From Anaerolineaceae bacterium (GTDB lineage Bacteria; Chloroflexota; Anaerolineae; Aggregatilineales; Phototrophicaceae): DNA of 64,000 nucleotides. The notes beneath the pieces are model-generated. The model did no database searches, was not told where the DNA came from, and was given only the letters and a program-made list of their open reading frames with translations. The stretch is from assembly GCA_020634115.1 (NCBI GenBank), contig JACKCH010000017.1, forward strand, positions 124,001 through 188,000, read 5' to 3'. Positions 18,101 through 26,296 of the stretch are shown here, piece by piece. A program made the position numbers and the translations under genes. How positions within the stretch are numbered: the stretch's first letter is position 1; the number at the start of each line of letters is the position of its first letter.

Positions 18101-20403
18101 TGCCGGTAACTTTCCAGCACCCTGGAGTCGGCGATCACATCATTGGTTAAGAAGGGACGCTGCGATACGGCGACACTGTTCTCAAACCCTTTGCTGAAGA
18201 TATCCTGCACCAAAGGCTCGTGCAGCTCGGTGCCAAATACCCAGCGCGGATAAGTCGTCAGGCTGCCGGTCTGCTGGTCAAGCACGTTGATGTAAATCAG
18301 AGGGCTGGATAACAGCGCGGCGATTTCAGAAAGGATCGGGGCGAACGAGTCCTCAGATGTCAGAATGCCCCCGGCGTGTTCCGCGATCTTTCGCAGACTC
18401 TCGGATTCCTGCACGCGCCGCTGCACTTCACGGTACAGGCGGGCATTTTCAATCATGCTGGCCGTCTGTGTGGCAAAAATGAGCAGCAGACGGGCATCTT
18501 TGTCGGTGAAGTCTTCCCCATTCGCTTTGTTAGCAACCTGGATGACGCCGATGCGGCGACCACCGGCAGATAAAACGGCAATCAGTGTCTTTTCAATGCC
18601 GACCTGTTCGACAAAATCATCCAGCCCGACTTCAAAGATCGCTGTTTCTACGCTGGCCTGATTGGTATACCAGTAATCGCCCATTTTCCAGAAGCGGTGG
18701 AGCACACTATCCGGGTGCAGGACGATGCGGTAGTTTTCAGCCTGTTCCGCCGCCACGCCATAGACCGGGGGCTGGATAACCAACTGCTGACTGGCATCGT
18801 CATACAGGAGAATCCCGCAGATTGTCAGCCCCATAAGGCGGGCAATACGCTCGTTAATATCGGAATAGAACTCGCCTTCATGGCTGAGCGCACCAATGGC
18901 GTGGGTGATCTCTTGCAGCCCTAACAATTCGCTCTCGCGGCGCTGCTCACGCTGGTAGAGGCGGATATTTTCGACCACAATGGCGGCCTGGGCTGCCAGC
19001 ACCAGCATATCCTTGACATCGCGGGACGTAAAACCGCCTTCGGTTCGTTTCCCGCTGATCTGAATCAGCCCGATGCGCTGGTTGCCAACCTCCATCGGAA
19101 TCAACGCCAGGTTGGTAATGCCGGTTACGGAAAACAGCGGGAGCAAGCCCAAAGCTGCGATGAGCGCTTCATCTTCCACATCATTGGAAATCCAGTAAAG
19201 CTGGTTTTCCCAGATGTCACGCTGCGGGCTGTCCGGCGGCACGGGGATCACAAAATTCTGCGCCACATGATCGGGCAATCCATAAAACGGGCGTTCCGGG
19301 ATGAGTGCCTCCCGGTTTTCATCGTAAAGCAGGAATCCGCAGAACTCCGCGCCGATGAGATGAGCAATACGCTCGCTTAAAGCCTTGTAGATCGGGGCGG
19401 CATCGCTGCCGGCGGCCTCTTGCTGGGCTAACTCTTGCAGACTCACCATGTCACTGACGCGCTGAATCTGTTCGTGATAGAGTTCGGCATTGTAGATAGA
19501 TGTCGCAATCTGCTTGCTGATCGCTTGCAGGAGCGCCAGGTCAGCCTGGGAGAAGCGATTGGGCTGGTGGCTGGAAAGCTCGAACGTGCCGATAAAACGA
19601 TCTCCCAATGAGAGGGGTACAGCCACATAACTGGCAAAAAAATCAGGGATTTTGGGGGAAAGCGCATTGCCATCCCCGGCCTGGTGTACCAGCACCGGTT
19701 TTTTGTATTGGGCTATCCAGCCGGAGATACCTTCTCCCAGGCGATACCCGCCGCCTTGCTCAGTGAGCGCCAGTAAGTAGGCAGTGTCTCCAACCCACCC
19801 GCGTGGACTCAGGAACTGCTTGTTGCCGTCCCACAGGCAGATTTCCCCGGCGTCAGCAGGGGCGGTACGCATGACAATCGAGAGGAGCGCCTGCAATACC
19901 TGTTCCACGCCCATGCTCGCGTTGATCGTTTCGCCAATTTCATTGATGATAATAATAGCGTGGGAAAGGTTGAGGGCATCCGGGTGGCCGGTGTTGGTGG
20001 CTAATTCGCGCATGACGACGACCATACGCTGATCGTGCCCGGTTGGAATCGTGTGTGAGGAAGCCTCAACCCAGCGGGAACCAAGCTGAAATGCCGCCTG
20101 GCCTTCACCCGTAAAAAGCTCCAGGAAATTATCGGTGGGGCTTGCCTGCCGCGCAATGTATTCCAGGCTAAGACTGCCGCCATTTGCGCCCAGCCACTTG
20201 CGGGCGCGGGGGTTTATATAGATGAGCTGACCGTGTTCGCTGGAAACCAGCACCGCGTCATCGTGCGAGGCCAACTCCCATTCGGGGGTGCCTTCCGCCT
20301 CTGCTGGAAGTGGGCCAAGTGCCTGTCGCTGGCGTGTCCATAAGTACAATCCCAGCGTAATGACAGCGCCACTGACGATCGCAATAAATCCCAGTCCCTC
20401 CAT
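12193..20403 (-). CDS. Giant multi-GAF/PAS sensor histidine kinase
   Basis: 2736 residues. An N-terminal membrane helix (about 4-22) is followed by a PAS-like region, then about seven GAF domains, a PAS domain (ESVVASIGQGIVVLDPSG), about five more GAF domains, a coiled coil (LHLRVQERTAELQKERDRIDT lies before the last GAF) and a PAS domain (DSIADGVMLADAEG). GAF units were counted by their repeated closing helix, of the type xQAAxxIxNARLY, seen twelve times. The C-terminus has HisKA with His2511 in VSHELRTP and an HATPase_c domain with N box (LIDNAFNY), DTGIGIP and GTGLGLPIVK. All kinase boxes look intact. A GAGGTG site lies 8 bases before the ATG. Most of the sensory part lies in the cytoplasm behind a single helix. 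Ligands cannot be read from sequence; several GAF units differ clearly from each other, so they may bind different signals. Confidence 0.92.
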   Translation of the reverse strand: MEGLGFIAIVSGAVITLGLYLWTRQRQALGPLPAEAEGTPEWELASHDDAVLVSSEHGQLIYINPRARKWLGANGGSLSLEYIARQASPTDNFLELFTGEGQAAFQLGSRWVEASSHTIPTGHDQRMVVVMRELATNTGHPDALNLSHAIIIINEIGETINASMGVEQVLQALLSIVMRTAPADAGEICLWDGNKQFLSPRGWVGDTAYLLALTEQGGGYRLGEGISGWIAQYKKPVLVHQAGDGNALSPKIPDFFASYVAVPLSLGDRFIGTFELSSHQPNRFSQADLALLQAISKQIATSIYNAELYHEQIQRVSDMVSLQELAQQEAAGSDAAPIYKALSERIAHLIGAEFCGFLLYDENREALIPERPFYGLPDHVAQNFVIPVPPDSPQRDIWENQLYWISNDVEDEALIAALGLLPLFSVTGITNLALIPMEVGNQRIGLIQISGKRTEGGFTSRDVKDMLVLAAQAAIVVENIRLYQREQRRESELLGLQEITHAIGALSHEGEFYSDINERIARLMGLTICGILLYDDASQQLVIQPPVYGVAAEQAENYRIVLHPDSVLHRFWKMGDYWYTNQASVETAIFEVGLDDFVEQVGIEKTLIAVLSAGGRRIGVIQVANKANGEDFTDKDARLLLIFATQTASMIENARLYREVQRRVQESESLRKIAEHAGGILTSEDSFAPILSEIAALLSSPLIYINVLDQQTGSLTTYPRWVFGTELHEPLVQDIFSKGFENSVAVSQRPFLTNDVIADSRVLESYRHIARRVGVRRSVIVPLIIGDRSLGELGIANRTGDYTESDVETLESVASQIATTIERLNLYQSAGQNLNRRLQELDAISNVSNELTQRLDLDPVLDVIRYEAARAAYADGSTIVLLQPHSTWSQPDQPEIERRLGGETLVGRGLADIEREAILRGAESVLVSDYLNNPMEAPDSKIRSGVAAAFLFEDEVVGVIHLHHSRPNNFDERAAVFLLTLAAKASLGYGNYRRYREQIERSNRLRRRVEQLNSIFELGQMLHTNVDQVTLLEAIAHSIQHSVGFDTIVISLIDEDARLLRRVAQAGQPLDVFEESKVHTIELGDLENLLSGVERISESYFFPVEMTRQFSDHLRNGLSTRFEGNRLLPHTDDFRNWHDGDMLLVPLLGAGGNLLGIMSLDRPQDDLRPERSAVEVLEIFGHQAASTIENMRLYLASLQTVEQEARLNDMMEAITKTLDIGEITQAIATNLLLIAPFNRMTLALQSTQETGFDIIHIVVQEEGGLDIRQEHRIQIDETALAKAHTSGQDVLYYTEDTTDITYEDLQTWQEQGEATSLILPLQAGGNSLGALHMGSDADHDANFSEFRNLIRRVANLSAVAIQNARLFQRTLNLQYFNESVVASIGQGIVVLDPSGRIRSINRYMQERYGWDAGEALQRDLFAYTPQLVSILKNDVVRVLSTGEPREKLNQSLTYAAKPGAFINNFYVYPLGSADAIQGAVLLIEDVTERARLEHDIEARANQLAVLTEVSSRITASLNREDVIDLAVEEIERVIPYDSMTLWSRSGDTLVLEGFQGFDEHVVIIEDENARIPIATHSRIRQVMETRSVFAISNLEGRDPLPGENDHKSWMGIPLVNQHNVVGMIALAKTEPRFYDDIQAQQAGFAFANQVAVALANADLYTEAEYRTERLSLLNRVSVALAQSLDSENILEIALREIAQTLNIPQARAIIFERDQHLGRVIVQFPRGDAPPDDVINLLDSQVATYIRRTAKPLIYENIADLPDDDPIKQELVPRGVVTYGLIPMTVGGQVIGAFELETPFGIRRFNEEQIELGQIIANQAAIAVQNTNLLEQTLVRSHELETLLEAAQATSLTLNLDDVYRSVASLMLQALMMDDCSIMLWDNVENVLTVEIDKPRSPEKVKDSAQMYNLREHPVRLRAMESREILILQANAPTIDRAELALLTERGNVLHALVPLVVRDQSIGLVQLGTNNPNQSFGYQESRLAQALSSQAAIAIQNARLSTETAALVEESFIINNLSQAISSTLEMDDMITIIREQIPRVTDADELYLALYDNESQQINFPLAVAQGKEYAIEPRILNTDEVSFIIRHRRSLTLGGGNWDANDMRRNLGITNGEGQVKSYLGVPVVAGDQVMGVLAVRDSQRNRTFGINDERLLMTVGTQLGAAIQNARLFKQIRSFADELHLRVQERTAELQKERDRIDTLYHITSDLARTLDLDRVLARALEMVVKAVNADDGTVMLIDPMTDQLFPRTTLHGDPKQYMVKPHPAQKLAEWLIGNDSYVVVDDLQEQPYWDANDAEARNWSSALAVQLETNDDVQGVIVLLSRKSGVFTESQIKLVVAAANQIASSMSNAELYHLIRDQAERLGVLLRAEQEEAEKNTAILDSIADGVMLADAEGVVVLFNPAAQRILDLPRDHVLGQTLQRLTGIFGGSAHKWSDTIIEWQRDPEQHPEGSFLEERLNLGKRVVSVHLSPVFTAERFLGTVSVFRDITKEVEVDQIKSQFVSNVSHELRTPMTSIKGFADLLLMGVAGEIPEAQKSFLSKIKTNADRLSHLVDDLLNISKIDAGERLNLDLVEITNILTPLVTSLQHRVESENKQLAVTLEIEPQIPPVMVDPHKLTQIMTNLIDNAFNYTYAGGKIGVKAQSQGDEILISVSDTGIGIPPEFQPRIWERFERYEDHALVMDVAGTGLGLPIVKQLVEMHHGTVWFESEQGKGTTFFVSLPFEQPEHEGSK

Positions 20404-20451
20404 ACGTTTTCACCTCACACTCACTTGAGAACCGGGCATGGGCCTGTGGAT

Positions 20452-21387
20452 TCACCAGGATGTCAGGATACGCGACCCTGTATCGGTTTCACCGCTGATG
20501 CCCCGGCGACGATCTTCGGCTGCCAGTTCCACAATTTCACGGATGTCGGAGAATTGGTGTGTTTTGGTGGACACCGATCCGGTGGAAAGTGTCATCAATG
20601 ATTCCTGACGTTCGCCATTAACCGGGTCTGGCACCAGAATATAGCCTCGCTCACGATCAATGAACGAGTAATGCTGCTTGACATCGGAGTTGAAGCGTTC
20701 GACCAGCCGGTGCTTCAACTTGTCGGGGTCGGCCACATGGGTGATGATGATAAAATTGTCGTCCGCCGGGTGTCCCACGAAGTCATCTTTGGTGCCTTGC
20801 TCATTGAGGACTTCACTAATCAGACGAGTCATGAATTTCTTCACCTCGTCCCGCGCTACAAAGCCATAGACTTCGTAAAACGATTCGAAGTTGTTCAGTT
20901 TTACGTCAATATATGTCCAGTCATGGTCGGCGTGCATCAGGGAACGCAGCTCATCTTCGATAATCTGGCCTTTAGGCAGACCGGACTTCGGGTCCCGGTT
21001 GACCTGGATTTCCACGGAGCGAATCGCGTTCTGGACGCGCAGTTTGAGTTCCTCAATATCAAAGGGTTTCGTGATGTAGTCATCAGCGCCCAATTCCAAC
21101 CCGATGATCTTGTCGCTGCGCTCATCCTTCTGAGTCAGGAAGATAATCGGGATATGGCTGGTACGAGACGTCGTGCGCAGTTCCCGGCATACGTCATAAC
21201 CGTTCATATCTGGCAGCATAATATCCAGAATAATCAGGTCGGGCAGCTGCTTGCGGGTCATTGTCAACGCATCGTTGCCACGCGGCGCGATTTGAACTTC
21301 ATACTGCTGCCCGCTGAAGTAAATTCGCAGCATGTTGGCGATGTCAAAATCGTCTTCAACTACCAGGATTGTTCGACCATTACTCAT
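20452..21387 (-). CDS. Response regulator with degenerate GGDEF domain
   Basis: About 311 residues. Receiver domain: D11/D12, phospho-acceptor D55 (LIILDIMLPD), T85 and K107 (TKPFD). The second domain begins DPKSGLPKGQIIEDEL, which resembles the DxLTGLPNR start of GGDEF domains, but the active loop reads GHPADDNFII in place of GG[DE]EF, so cyclic di-GMP synthesis is unlikely; GTP or effector binding is possible. The start at 21387 (MSNGRT) is favoured over 21402 because a G-rich site precedes it. It is first in the operon with the giant kinase (48 bp gap) and the single receiver. Confidence 0.85.
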   Translation of the reverse strand: MSNGRTILVVEDDFDIANMLRIYFSGQQYEVQIAPRGNDALTMTRKQLPDLIILDIMLPDMNGYDVCRELRTTSRTSHIPIIFLTQKDERSDKIIGLELGADDYITKPFDIEELKLRVQNAIRSVEIQVNRDPKSGLPKGQIIEDELRSLMHADHDWTYIDVKLNNFESFYEVYGFVARDEVKKFMTRLISEVLNEQGTKDDFVGHPADDNFIIITHVADPDKLKHRLVERFNSDVKQHYSFIDRERGYILVPDPVNGERQESLMTLSTGSVSTKTHQFSDIREIVELAAEDRRRGISGETDTGSRILTSW

Positions 21388-21402
21388 GATTGCCCCCACC
21401 AT

Positions 21403-21717
21403 CCTTCATACTCTTAGGGTGCTATGTCAAAACCTCACGAAATATCATTCACTATACAGGTTAACATACATTCACGCCAGCCTGCCATAACTCGAGATGG
21501 CAGACAAACGACCTGTGGTTTTGCAGCGGTTGGTTCACAGTACATCAGTGAACACACTGTTCCCGAATCGCATTTCAAAACCTGTGAGTGGCGGCTTTTA
21601 CTATAACCACTCTCTGATTAGTATACCGTCAAACATGAATTCCCGTTGGTAAGAAATTACGCAAAAACGTCGTTTTGTGGTTAGGAAATCGTTTGGATAT
21701 GGGCAGTTGTGCCTAAC
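21403..21717. other. Intergenic region between divergent kinase operon and tetR
   Basis: About 315 bases without a credible gene. It should hold the kinase operon promoter. The only structure I see is GTTCAC (21533-21538) and GTGAAC (21548-21553), 6-base inverted arms with a 9-base spacer. Confidence 0.4.
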
Positions 21718-21764
21718 TTGACAACCTCTTGTGGATACTTGATAATCAAATGGAGATTAGATTG
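21718..21764 (+). promoter_or_regulatory. tetR promoter with overlapping operator
   Basis: TTGACA (21718-21723), 17-base spacer, GATAAT (21741-21746). An imperfect palindrome at 21743-21764 overlaps the -10 box and start site; its right arm contains GATTAGATT. The same promoter layout, with 14 of 17 spacer bases equal, recurs at 26297-26343. This implies autoregulation of the TetR protein. Confidence 0.75.
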
Positions 21765-21785
21765 TTTTGTGAGAGGATTTTATCA

Positions 21786-22433
21786 GTGGCACGCAAACCG
21801 GCGGACCAATCGGTAAGCCGCGACGATATTCTGGAGGCAGCGGCGGATGTACTGCGGCGCAATGGTTATGAACTAACCACGATGAAGGACATCGCTGCCG
21901 AAGTGAATTTAACGGCGGCCAGTTTATACCATCATTTTCGTAACAAAGATACCTTGTTGTTAGCTGTGCTGGAAATTGGCCTGGAGCACATTATCAGCAA
22001 GATTGAACCCCTTGTTGAGGCTGAAAATCTGCCGGATACCAAACTGCGTGAGATGATTCATGCGCATATTGTTGGATTGACACAAAATACGGCTGTCGCG
22101 GCGGCAATGGTCTTCGAGATCAGTTCGCTGCTCAATGTCAAGCCGCCCCACGCCGGGGCAAGTCCCGCCGATAAGCAGGCCTACGGGGAATATACCCTGC
22201 GGCGCGATGCGTTTTTTACGCGGCGTGACCGTTTCGAGGAATTGTTCCACTGCGTGATACAGGGAGGTATTCAGTCGGGCGTGTTCCGCCCGGTGGATGT
22301 GGGGATTTTCACCAAAGCACTGTTGGGGGCGCACAATTGGGTTGGGGTGTGGTATCGCGAGGGTGGGCGCTTGAGCGGTGGCGAAATCGCTGACCTGATG
22401 GCCGATACATTCCTGCGGGCGCTGCAAGTGTAA
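21786..22433 (+). CDS. TetR-family transcriptional regulator
   Basis: 215 residues from a GTG start at 21786 (AGAGGA 8 bases upstream). The in-frame ATG at 21729 lies inside the promoter and is not used. The helix-turn-helix is DILEAAADVLRRNGYELTTMKDIAAEVNLTAASLYHHF (about 13-50; only family-typical positions read). The C-terminal domain (FTRRDRFEELFHCVIQGGIQSGVFR...) resembles regulators of fatty-acid and steroid degradation such as KstR2/FadR-type TetR proteins, which release DNA on binding an acyl-CoA. The shared operator upstream of the SDR/acyl-CoA dehydrogenase operon at 26.3 kb supports that role. Confidence 0.88.
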   Translation: MARKPADQSVSRDDILEAAADVLRRNGYELTTMKDIAAEVNLTAASLYHHFRNKDTLLLAVLEIGLEHIISKIEPLVEAENLPDTKLREMIHAHIVGLTQNTAVAAAMVFEISSLLNVKPPHAGASPADKQAYGEYTLRRDAFFTRRDRFEELFHCVIQGGIQSGVFRPVDVGIFTKALLGAHNWVGVWYREGGRLSGGEIADLMADTFLRALQV

Positions 22434-22465
22434 TCCAATGAAGCATTCGGCATAGAGGCGAAGCA

Positions 22466-22481
22466 AATCGCAGCTGCGATT
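22466..22481. repeat. 16-bp perfect palindrome after tetR
   Basis: AATCGCAGCTGCGATT, a perfect palindrome 33 bases past the tetR stop. No T run follows; it could be a weak hairpin or a protein site. Confidence 0.4.
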
Positions 22482-22593
22482 CGCGCCAAACCAGTACGTT
22501 GATTGGTGACCGCTTCCAACAGCCTATCATGGTGATTTATCCGGCGTTATGGGATAATCGCTCATATACGCAATCTATCCGTGTGACAATTCC

Positions 22594-25110
22594 ATGACGC
22601 ACATTAAACCTGAAATCATGAGTCCTGCTGGGCACTGGCCGCAGCTCCACGCCGCGATTGAGGCTGGGGCTGATTCGGTTTACTTCGGCCTCAGGCACTT
22701 TTCCGCCCGTGCCAAAGTTGGCTTTACCCTGACCGAACTGCCGGACGTGATACGTACCCTCCATAATCGCGGCGTCAAAGGATACGTAACGTTTAACACC
22801 CTGATTTTCGACCACGAACTGCGTGAGGCAGTGCGTCTGATTGAGCAGATTGCCGCCGCCGGGGCCGATGCTCTTATCGTGCAGGATGTCGGTATCGCGC
22901 AGCTTGTCCAGCAGATTGCCCCGGATGCCGCCGTGCATGGCAGCACACAGATGAGCATTACCAGCGCCGAAGGAATCGCCCTGGCGCAGCGTTTCGGTGT
23001 GAGCCGGGTCGTGCTGGCGCGGGAACTGTCGTTAAAGGAAGTGCGGCTGATCCGCGAGCAAACCGACTGCGAATTAGAGATGTTCGTGCATGGTGCGCTG
23101 TGCGTCTCGTATTCCGGCCAGTGCTTCTCGTCCGAGGCGTGGGGTGGACGCAGTGCCAACCGGGGGCAGTGTGCCCAGGCCTGCCGTCTGCCGTATGAAA
23201 TGATCGTGGATGATCTGCTCAAGCCGCTGGGTGATGCGCGTTATCTGCTCTCTCCCGGTGACCTTTACACGCTGCATCATATCCCGGAGATTGTGGAGAG
23301 CGGCGTTTCCTCCCTCAAAATTGAGGGGCGCTATAAAGACGAAAACTATGTCGCCCTGACGACCAACGCCTACCGCCGGGCGGTGGATGCTGCCTGGTCG
23401 GGGCAGCCCAACCCACTCACCCGGCAGGAAGAAATCACCCTTGAGCAGGTGTATTCCAGAGGGCTTGGGCCGTATTTTGTCACCGGGACCGACCACCAGA
23501 CGGTTGTCTCCGGGCGGTCACCGCGTCACCGGGGTGTGTTATGTGGCCGTGTGGTGAGGGTGCAGCGGGATCGGGTGACTGTCGAGCCAACCGGCATTCA
23601 GCATGACGCGCCGCTGAAACCGGGGGACGGCCTTGTCTTTGACGCCGCCGACTGGCGCAGCCCGCAGGAGGAAGAAGAGGGCGGTCATCTCTACAGCGTC
23701 AAGCCGGAGGGGAAACTGCTCGAACTTCGTTTCGGCAACCATGAGATTGACTTTACACGTATCCAAGCTGGCGATTGGGTGTGGCGCACCCATGATGTGA
23801 ACACCGATAAAGCGGCCAAACCCTTTATTCAGGCAAACACGCCCCTTCACAAGCAGCCGGTCAATGTGCAGGTTATCGCGCATGAAGACGAACTGCTGGC
23901 GCTCACGTGGGTACTGGCGAACCAACAGGAAATCACCGTTACGGTGCAATCGCCTGAGCCACTCCCTCGCGCCAACAATCGGGGCGTGACTGCCGAGTAT
24001 TTGCAAGGGCAGTTGGGTCGCCTGGGGAACACAGCCTATTATCTTGATGCGCTGTCCGTAGAACTGAGCGGCGAACCGTTTATTCCCAGCTCACTGCTCA
24101 ACCGGCTGCGGCAGGAAGCCGTAGAAGAACTCAGCCGCCAGCAGTCAGAGTCGCGGGTAGTCGAAACACATGATCCGCTCGAAGTCTTGGAGCAGGCGCT
24201 CTCCGATGTGACTCGCCAGCCCGTGAGCACACCGGCCCCTGAGCCACGCCTGCACCTGCTGGTACGTACTCCGGACCAACTTGACGCCGCAATTGACCTG
24301 CGTCCAACCAGTATCACCCTGGATTACCTCGACCTGTACGGCTTGCGCCCCGCTGTGGAGCGCATCAAAGCCGAAGGCATTACGCCGCGTGTCGCCAGCC
24401 CGCGTGTGCTCAAACCGCAGGAGCAGCGCGTGGTGAACTTCCTGCTGCGGCTGGACTGCCCGATTCTCGTGCGTTCCGGCGGTCTGCTGGAAGCCATGCA
24501 AGGGCGGCACCAGCATCCGTTAATCGGGGATTTCAGCCTGAACGTGGCTAACCAGATTGCCGCCGACACCTACTTCAGAATGGGCGTGAGCAAAATCGCG
24601 CCGACGCATGACCTGAATGCCGCGCAGATCAGCACGTTGGCGGAGGAGATCGGTGGCGAACGTCTTGAGGTGATTGCTTACCACCATTTGCCCATCTTCC
24701 ATACGGAACATTGTGTCTTCTGCCGGTTTCTCTCGGAAGGCACAAGCTATCTGGACTGCGGCCATCCCTGCGAGAAGCACAAGGTTGCGCTGCGCGATGT
24801 GCAGGGCCGCGAACATCCGGTGATGGCCGATGTGGGCTGCCGCAATACCGTGTTTGGCGCAGAAGCCCAGGTCGCCTGCCGTTCCCTCGATCAGATGGTG
24901 GAGAGCGGCATCGTTGATTTCCGGCTGGAATTTGTCCACGAGCCATCCCATGTAGTTCGTAAAGTGACGGCTGCGTTTCAGGATTATTTCTGGGGGCGGA
25001 TTGGCTGGCTGGAACTAGACCGCCGGCTGCAAAAGATCGCGCCACAGGGTACGACACAGGGATCGCTGTTCGTGCCGGAGGATTATCTCAAGCTGCCCGT
25101 TATTCAATAG
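22594..25110 (+). CDS. Peptidase U32 family protein (RlhA/TrhP-like)
   Basis: 838 residues. The U32 signature is EMFVHGALCVSYSGQC (about 162-177) followed by further Cys in NRGQCAQACRLPY. A collagenase-like DUF3656 domain occupies the middle. The C-terminal part has a second Cys cluster (HCVFCRFL, DCGHPCEKHKV, DVGCRNTVF; about 708-755). Long U32 proteins of this plan hydroxylate RNA (23S rRNA C2501 in RlhA, tRNA U34 in TrhP) using Fe-S and prephenate-derived chemistry; true protease activity is doubtful for this group. The rRNA-modifying role is inference from length and Cys layout. Confidence 0.85.
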   Translation: MTHIKPEIMSPAGHWPQLHAAIEAGADSVYFGLRHFSARAKVGFTLTELPDVIRTLHNRGVKGYVTFNTLIFDHELREAVRLIEQIAAAGADALIVQDVGIAQLVQQIAPDAAVHGSTQMSITSAEGIALAQRFGVSRVVLARELSLKEVRLIREQTDCELEMFVHGALCVSYSGQCFSSEAWGGRSANRGQCAQACRLPYEMIVDDLLKPLGDARYLLSPGDLYTLHHIPEIVESGVSSLKIEGRYKDENYVALTTNAYRRAVDAAWSGQPNPLTRQEEITLEQVYSRGLGPYFVTGTDHQTVVSGRSPRHRGVLCGRVVRVQRDRVTVEPTGIQHDAPLKPGDGLVFDAADWRSPQEEEEGGHLYSVKPEGKLLELRFGNHEIDFTRIQAGDWVWRTHDVNTDKAAKPFIQANTPLHKQPVNVQVIAHEDELLALTWVLANQQEITVTVQSPEPLPRANNRGVTAEYLQGQLGRLGNTAYYLDALSVELSGEPFIPSSLLNRLRQEAVEELSRQQSESRVVETHDPLEVLEQALSDVTRQPVSTPAPEPRLHLLVRTPDQLDAAIDLRPTSITLDYLDLYGLRPAVERIKAEGITPRVASPRVLKPQEQRVVNFLLRLDCPILVRSGGLLEAMQGRHQHPLIGDFSLNVANQIAADTYFRMGVSKIAPTHDLNAAQISTLAEEIGGERLEVIAYHHLPIFHTEHCVFCRFLSEGTSYLDCGHPCEKHKVALRDVQGREHPVMADVGCRNTVFGAEAQVACRSLDQMVESGIVDFRLEFVHEPSHVVRKVTAAFQDYFWGRIGWLELDRRLQKIAPQGTTQGSLFVPEDYLKLPVIQ

Positions 25111-25132
25111 TGATGTGTGGATTGGAGTGGCA

Positions 25133-26227
25133 ATGCGCTCTCGGATAATCGTTGGATTGATACTGCTTCTGTTGTTCGCTGTGCCGCTCTCTGCCCAGGA
25201 TGAGGCTTTCCCGGTCTACTGCGGGAATCTGGCGGGGGCGGACTGTACGCTGCTGGAAGATGCCTACGCAAAACTTTTCCAGTTGCGCTCCGGCTCGGTT
25301 GAATTCCGCTATTGGAGCGCGGTGAGTGGCGCAGCGGAGGGCGACATTTTTAGCGAAACCGTTACCGGCGTCTTCGCCGACCTGGACGCGACTGGCGTGC
25401 TGCCGACCTATGGCCCCGACCTGTTTCGCACCATCAAACTGGATGCGGTGGTGCTGACATCCATACCGGAGGGGCTTCCGGCGGTGACCCCGGATATGCC
25501 TTCCCGCATAGAGACACGAGTGCAGATTGTTGATGGTGTGTTATATATTGATCTCGACCCGCTGCAAGAGATGCTGGGACCGGAATATAACGGATGGGGT
25601 TCCTACCCACTGAATCTGGCCCCCCGCGACACACAGCCGCAAGAGGGTACAGTTATTCTCGACCCGCTGGTGACGGGACTGGACGCCGGAGAGTTGATCG
25701 GCGCATTTGAACCGGAATTTGTGCGCCAGTTCCTGACCATTACCCGCACTGATGATGGCGAGGGAAACGCGGTTTTTGAGACGTTTGTGGATATTAAAGG
25801 GTTGTACGCAGCGCCGCTCTTTCGGGAACTCATGCGTCAGCGCATGGAGTCACAGCGTACTGCCCTGAATAGACCATCTGCCGGGATCACAGATACCCAG
25901 CTAGACAATATGGCGCGGCGGATGGGTGAACTTTACCCGGAGCCGCTGCTGCTCTATACGCAGTCGGTTGACCTGGAAACCGGATTCCTGAGTGGATATT
26001 CTACCTGGGGTATGTTTGATATAGCCATCATGATTGAGGCGGCTGCCAACAACAATGACATCACCGCCTGGGGACAGTACCCAATCCATCTCTCCATAGC
26101 TGTTCGTGATTTTAATCAGCCGCACGACATCATTGCCCCGGTGGAGGTCACTGCGCTGGATTATGAAACCGTGATGCGTGTGCCGATTACTGGCTTTTTG
26201 CCGCTTGCTCGCCTGGAAGAAAACTAG
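25133..26227 (+). CDS. Secreted protein of unknown family
   Basis: 364 residues from the ATG at 25133 (GGAG five bases upstream; an upstream GTG at 25115 gives a poor start). A clear signal peptide, MRSRIIVGLILLLLFAVPLSAQ, should be cut near residue 21-22. Mature sequence has two early Cys (YCGNLAGADC) likely to form a disulfide, and no catalytic motif I recognise. It follows the U32 gene by 22 bp and may be co-transcribed. A strong terminator follows. Confidence 0.65.
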   Translation: MRSRIIVGLILLLLFAVPLSAQDEAFPVYCGNLAGADCTLLEDAYAKLFQLRSGSVEFRYWSAVSGAAEGDIFSETVTGVFADLDATGVLPTYGPDLFRTIKLDAVVLTSIPEGLPAVTPDMPSRIETRVQIVDGVLYIDLDPLQEMLGPEYNGWGSYPLNLAPRDTQPQEGTVILDPLVTGLDAGELIGAFEPEFVRQFLTITRTDDGEGNAVFETFVDIKGLYAAPLFRELMRQRMESQRTALNRPSAGITDTQLDNMARRMGELYPEPLLLYTQSVDLETGFLSGYSTWGMFDIAIMIEAAANNNDITAWGQYPIHLSIAVRDFNQPHDIIAPVEVTALDYETVMRVPITGFLPLARLEEN

Positions 26228-26250
26228 GGTTGTCGGAAAGTGCCTTGCAG

Positions 26251-26284
26251 ACGGTCTGGGTGGATTGTTACCAGGCCGTTTTTT
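26251..26284 (+). terminator. Intrinsic terminator
   Basis: ACGGtCTGG and CCAGgCCGT pair with one central mismatch around an 11-base loop, followed by TTTTTT. It closes the U32/secreted protein unit just before the SDR promoter. Confidence 0.8.
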
Positions 26285-26296
26285 ATTGAACCCCGC

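Noticed and set aside
21729..21785. Longer tetR start at ATG 21729
   Set aside because: It would place the start codon inside the promoter spacer; GTG 21786 has a good ribosome site.
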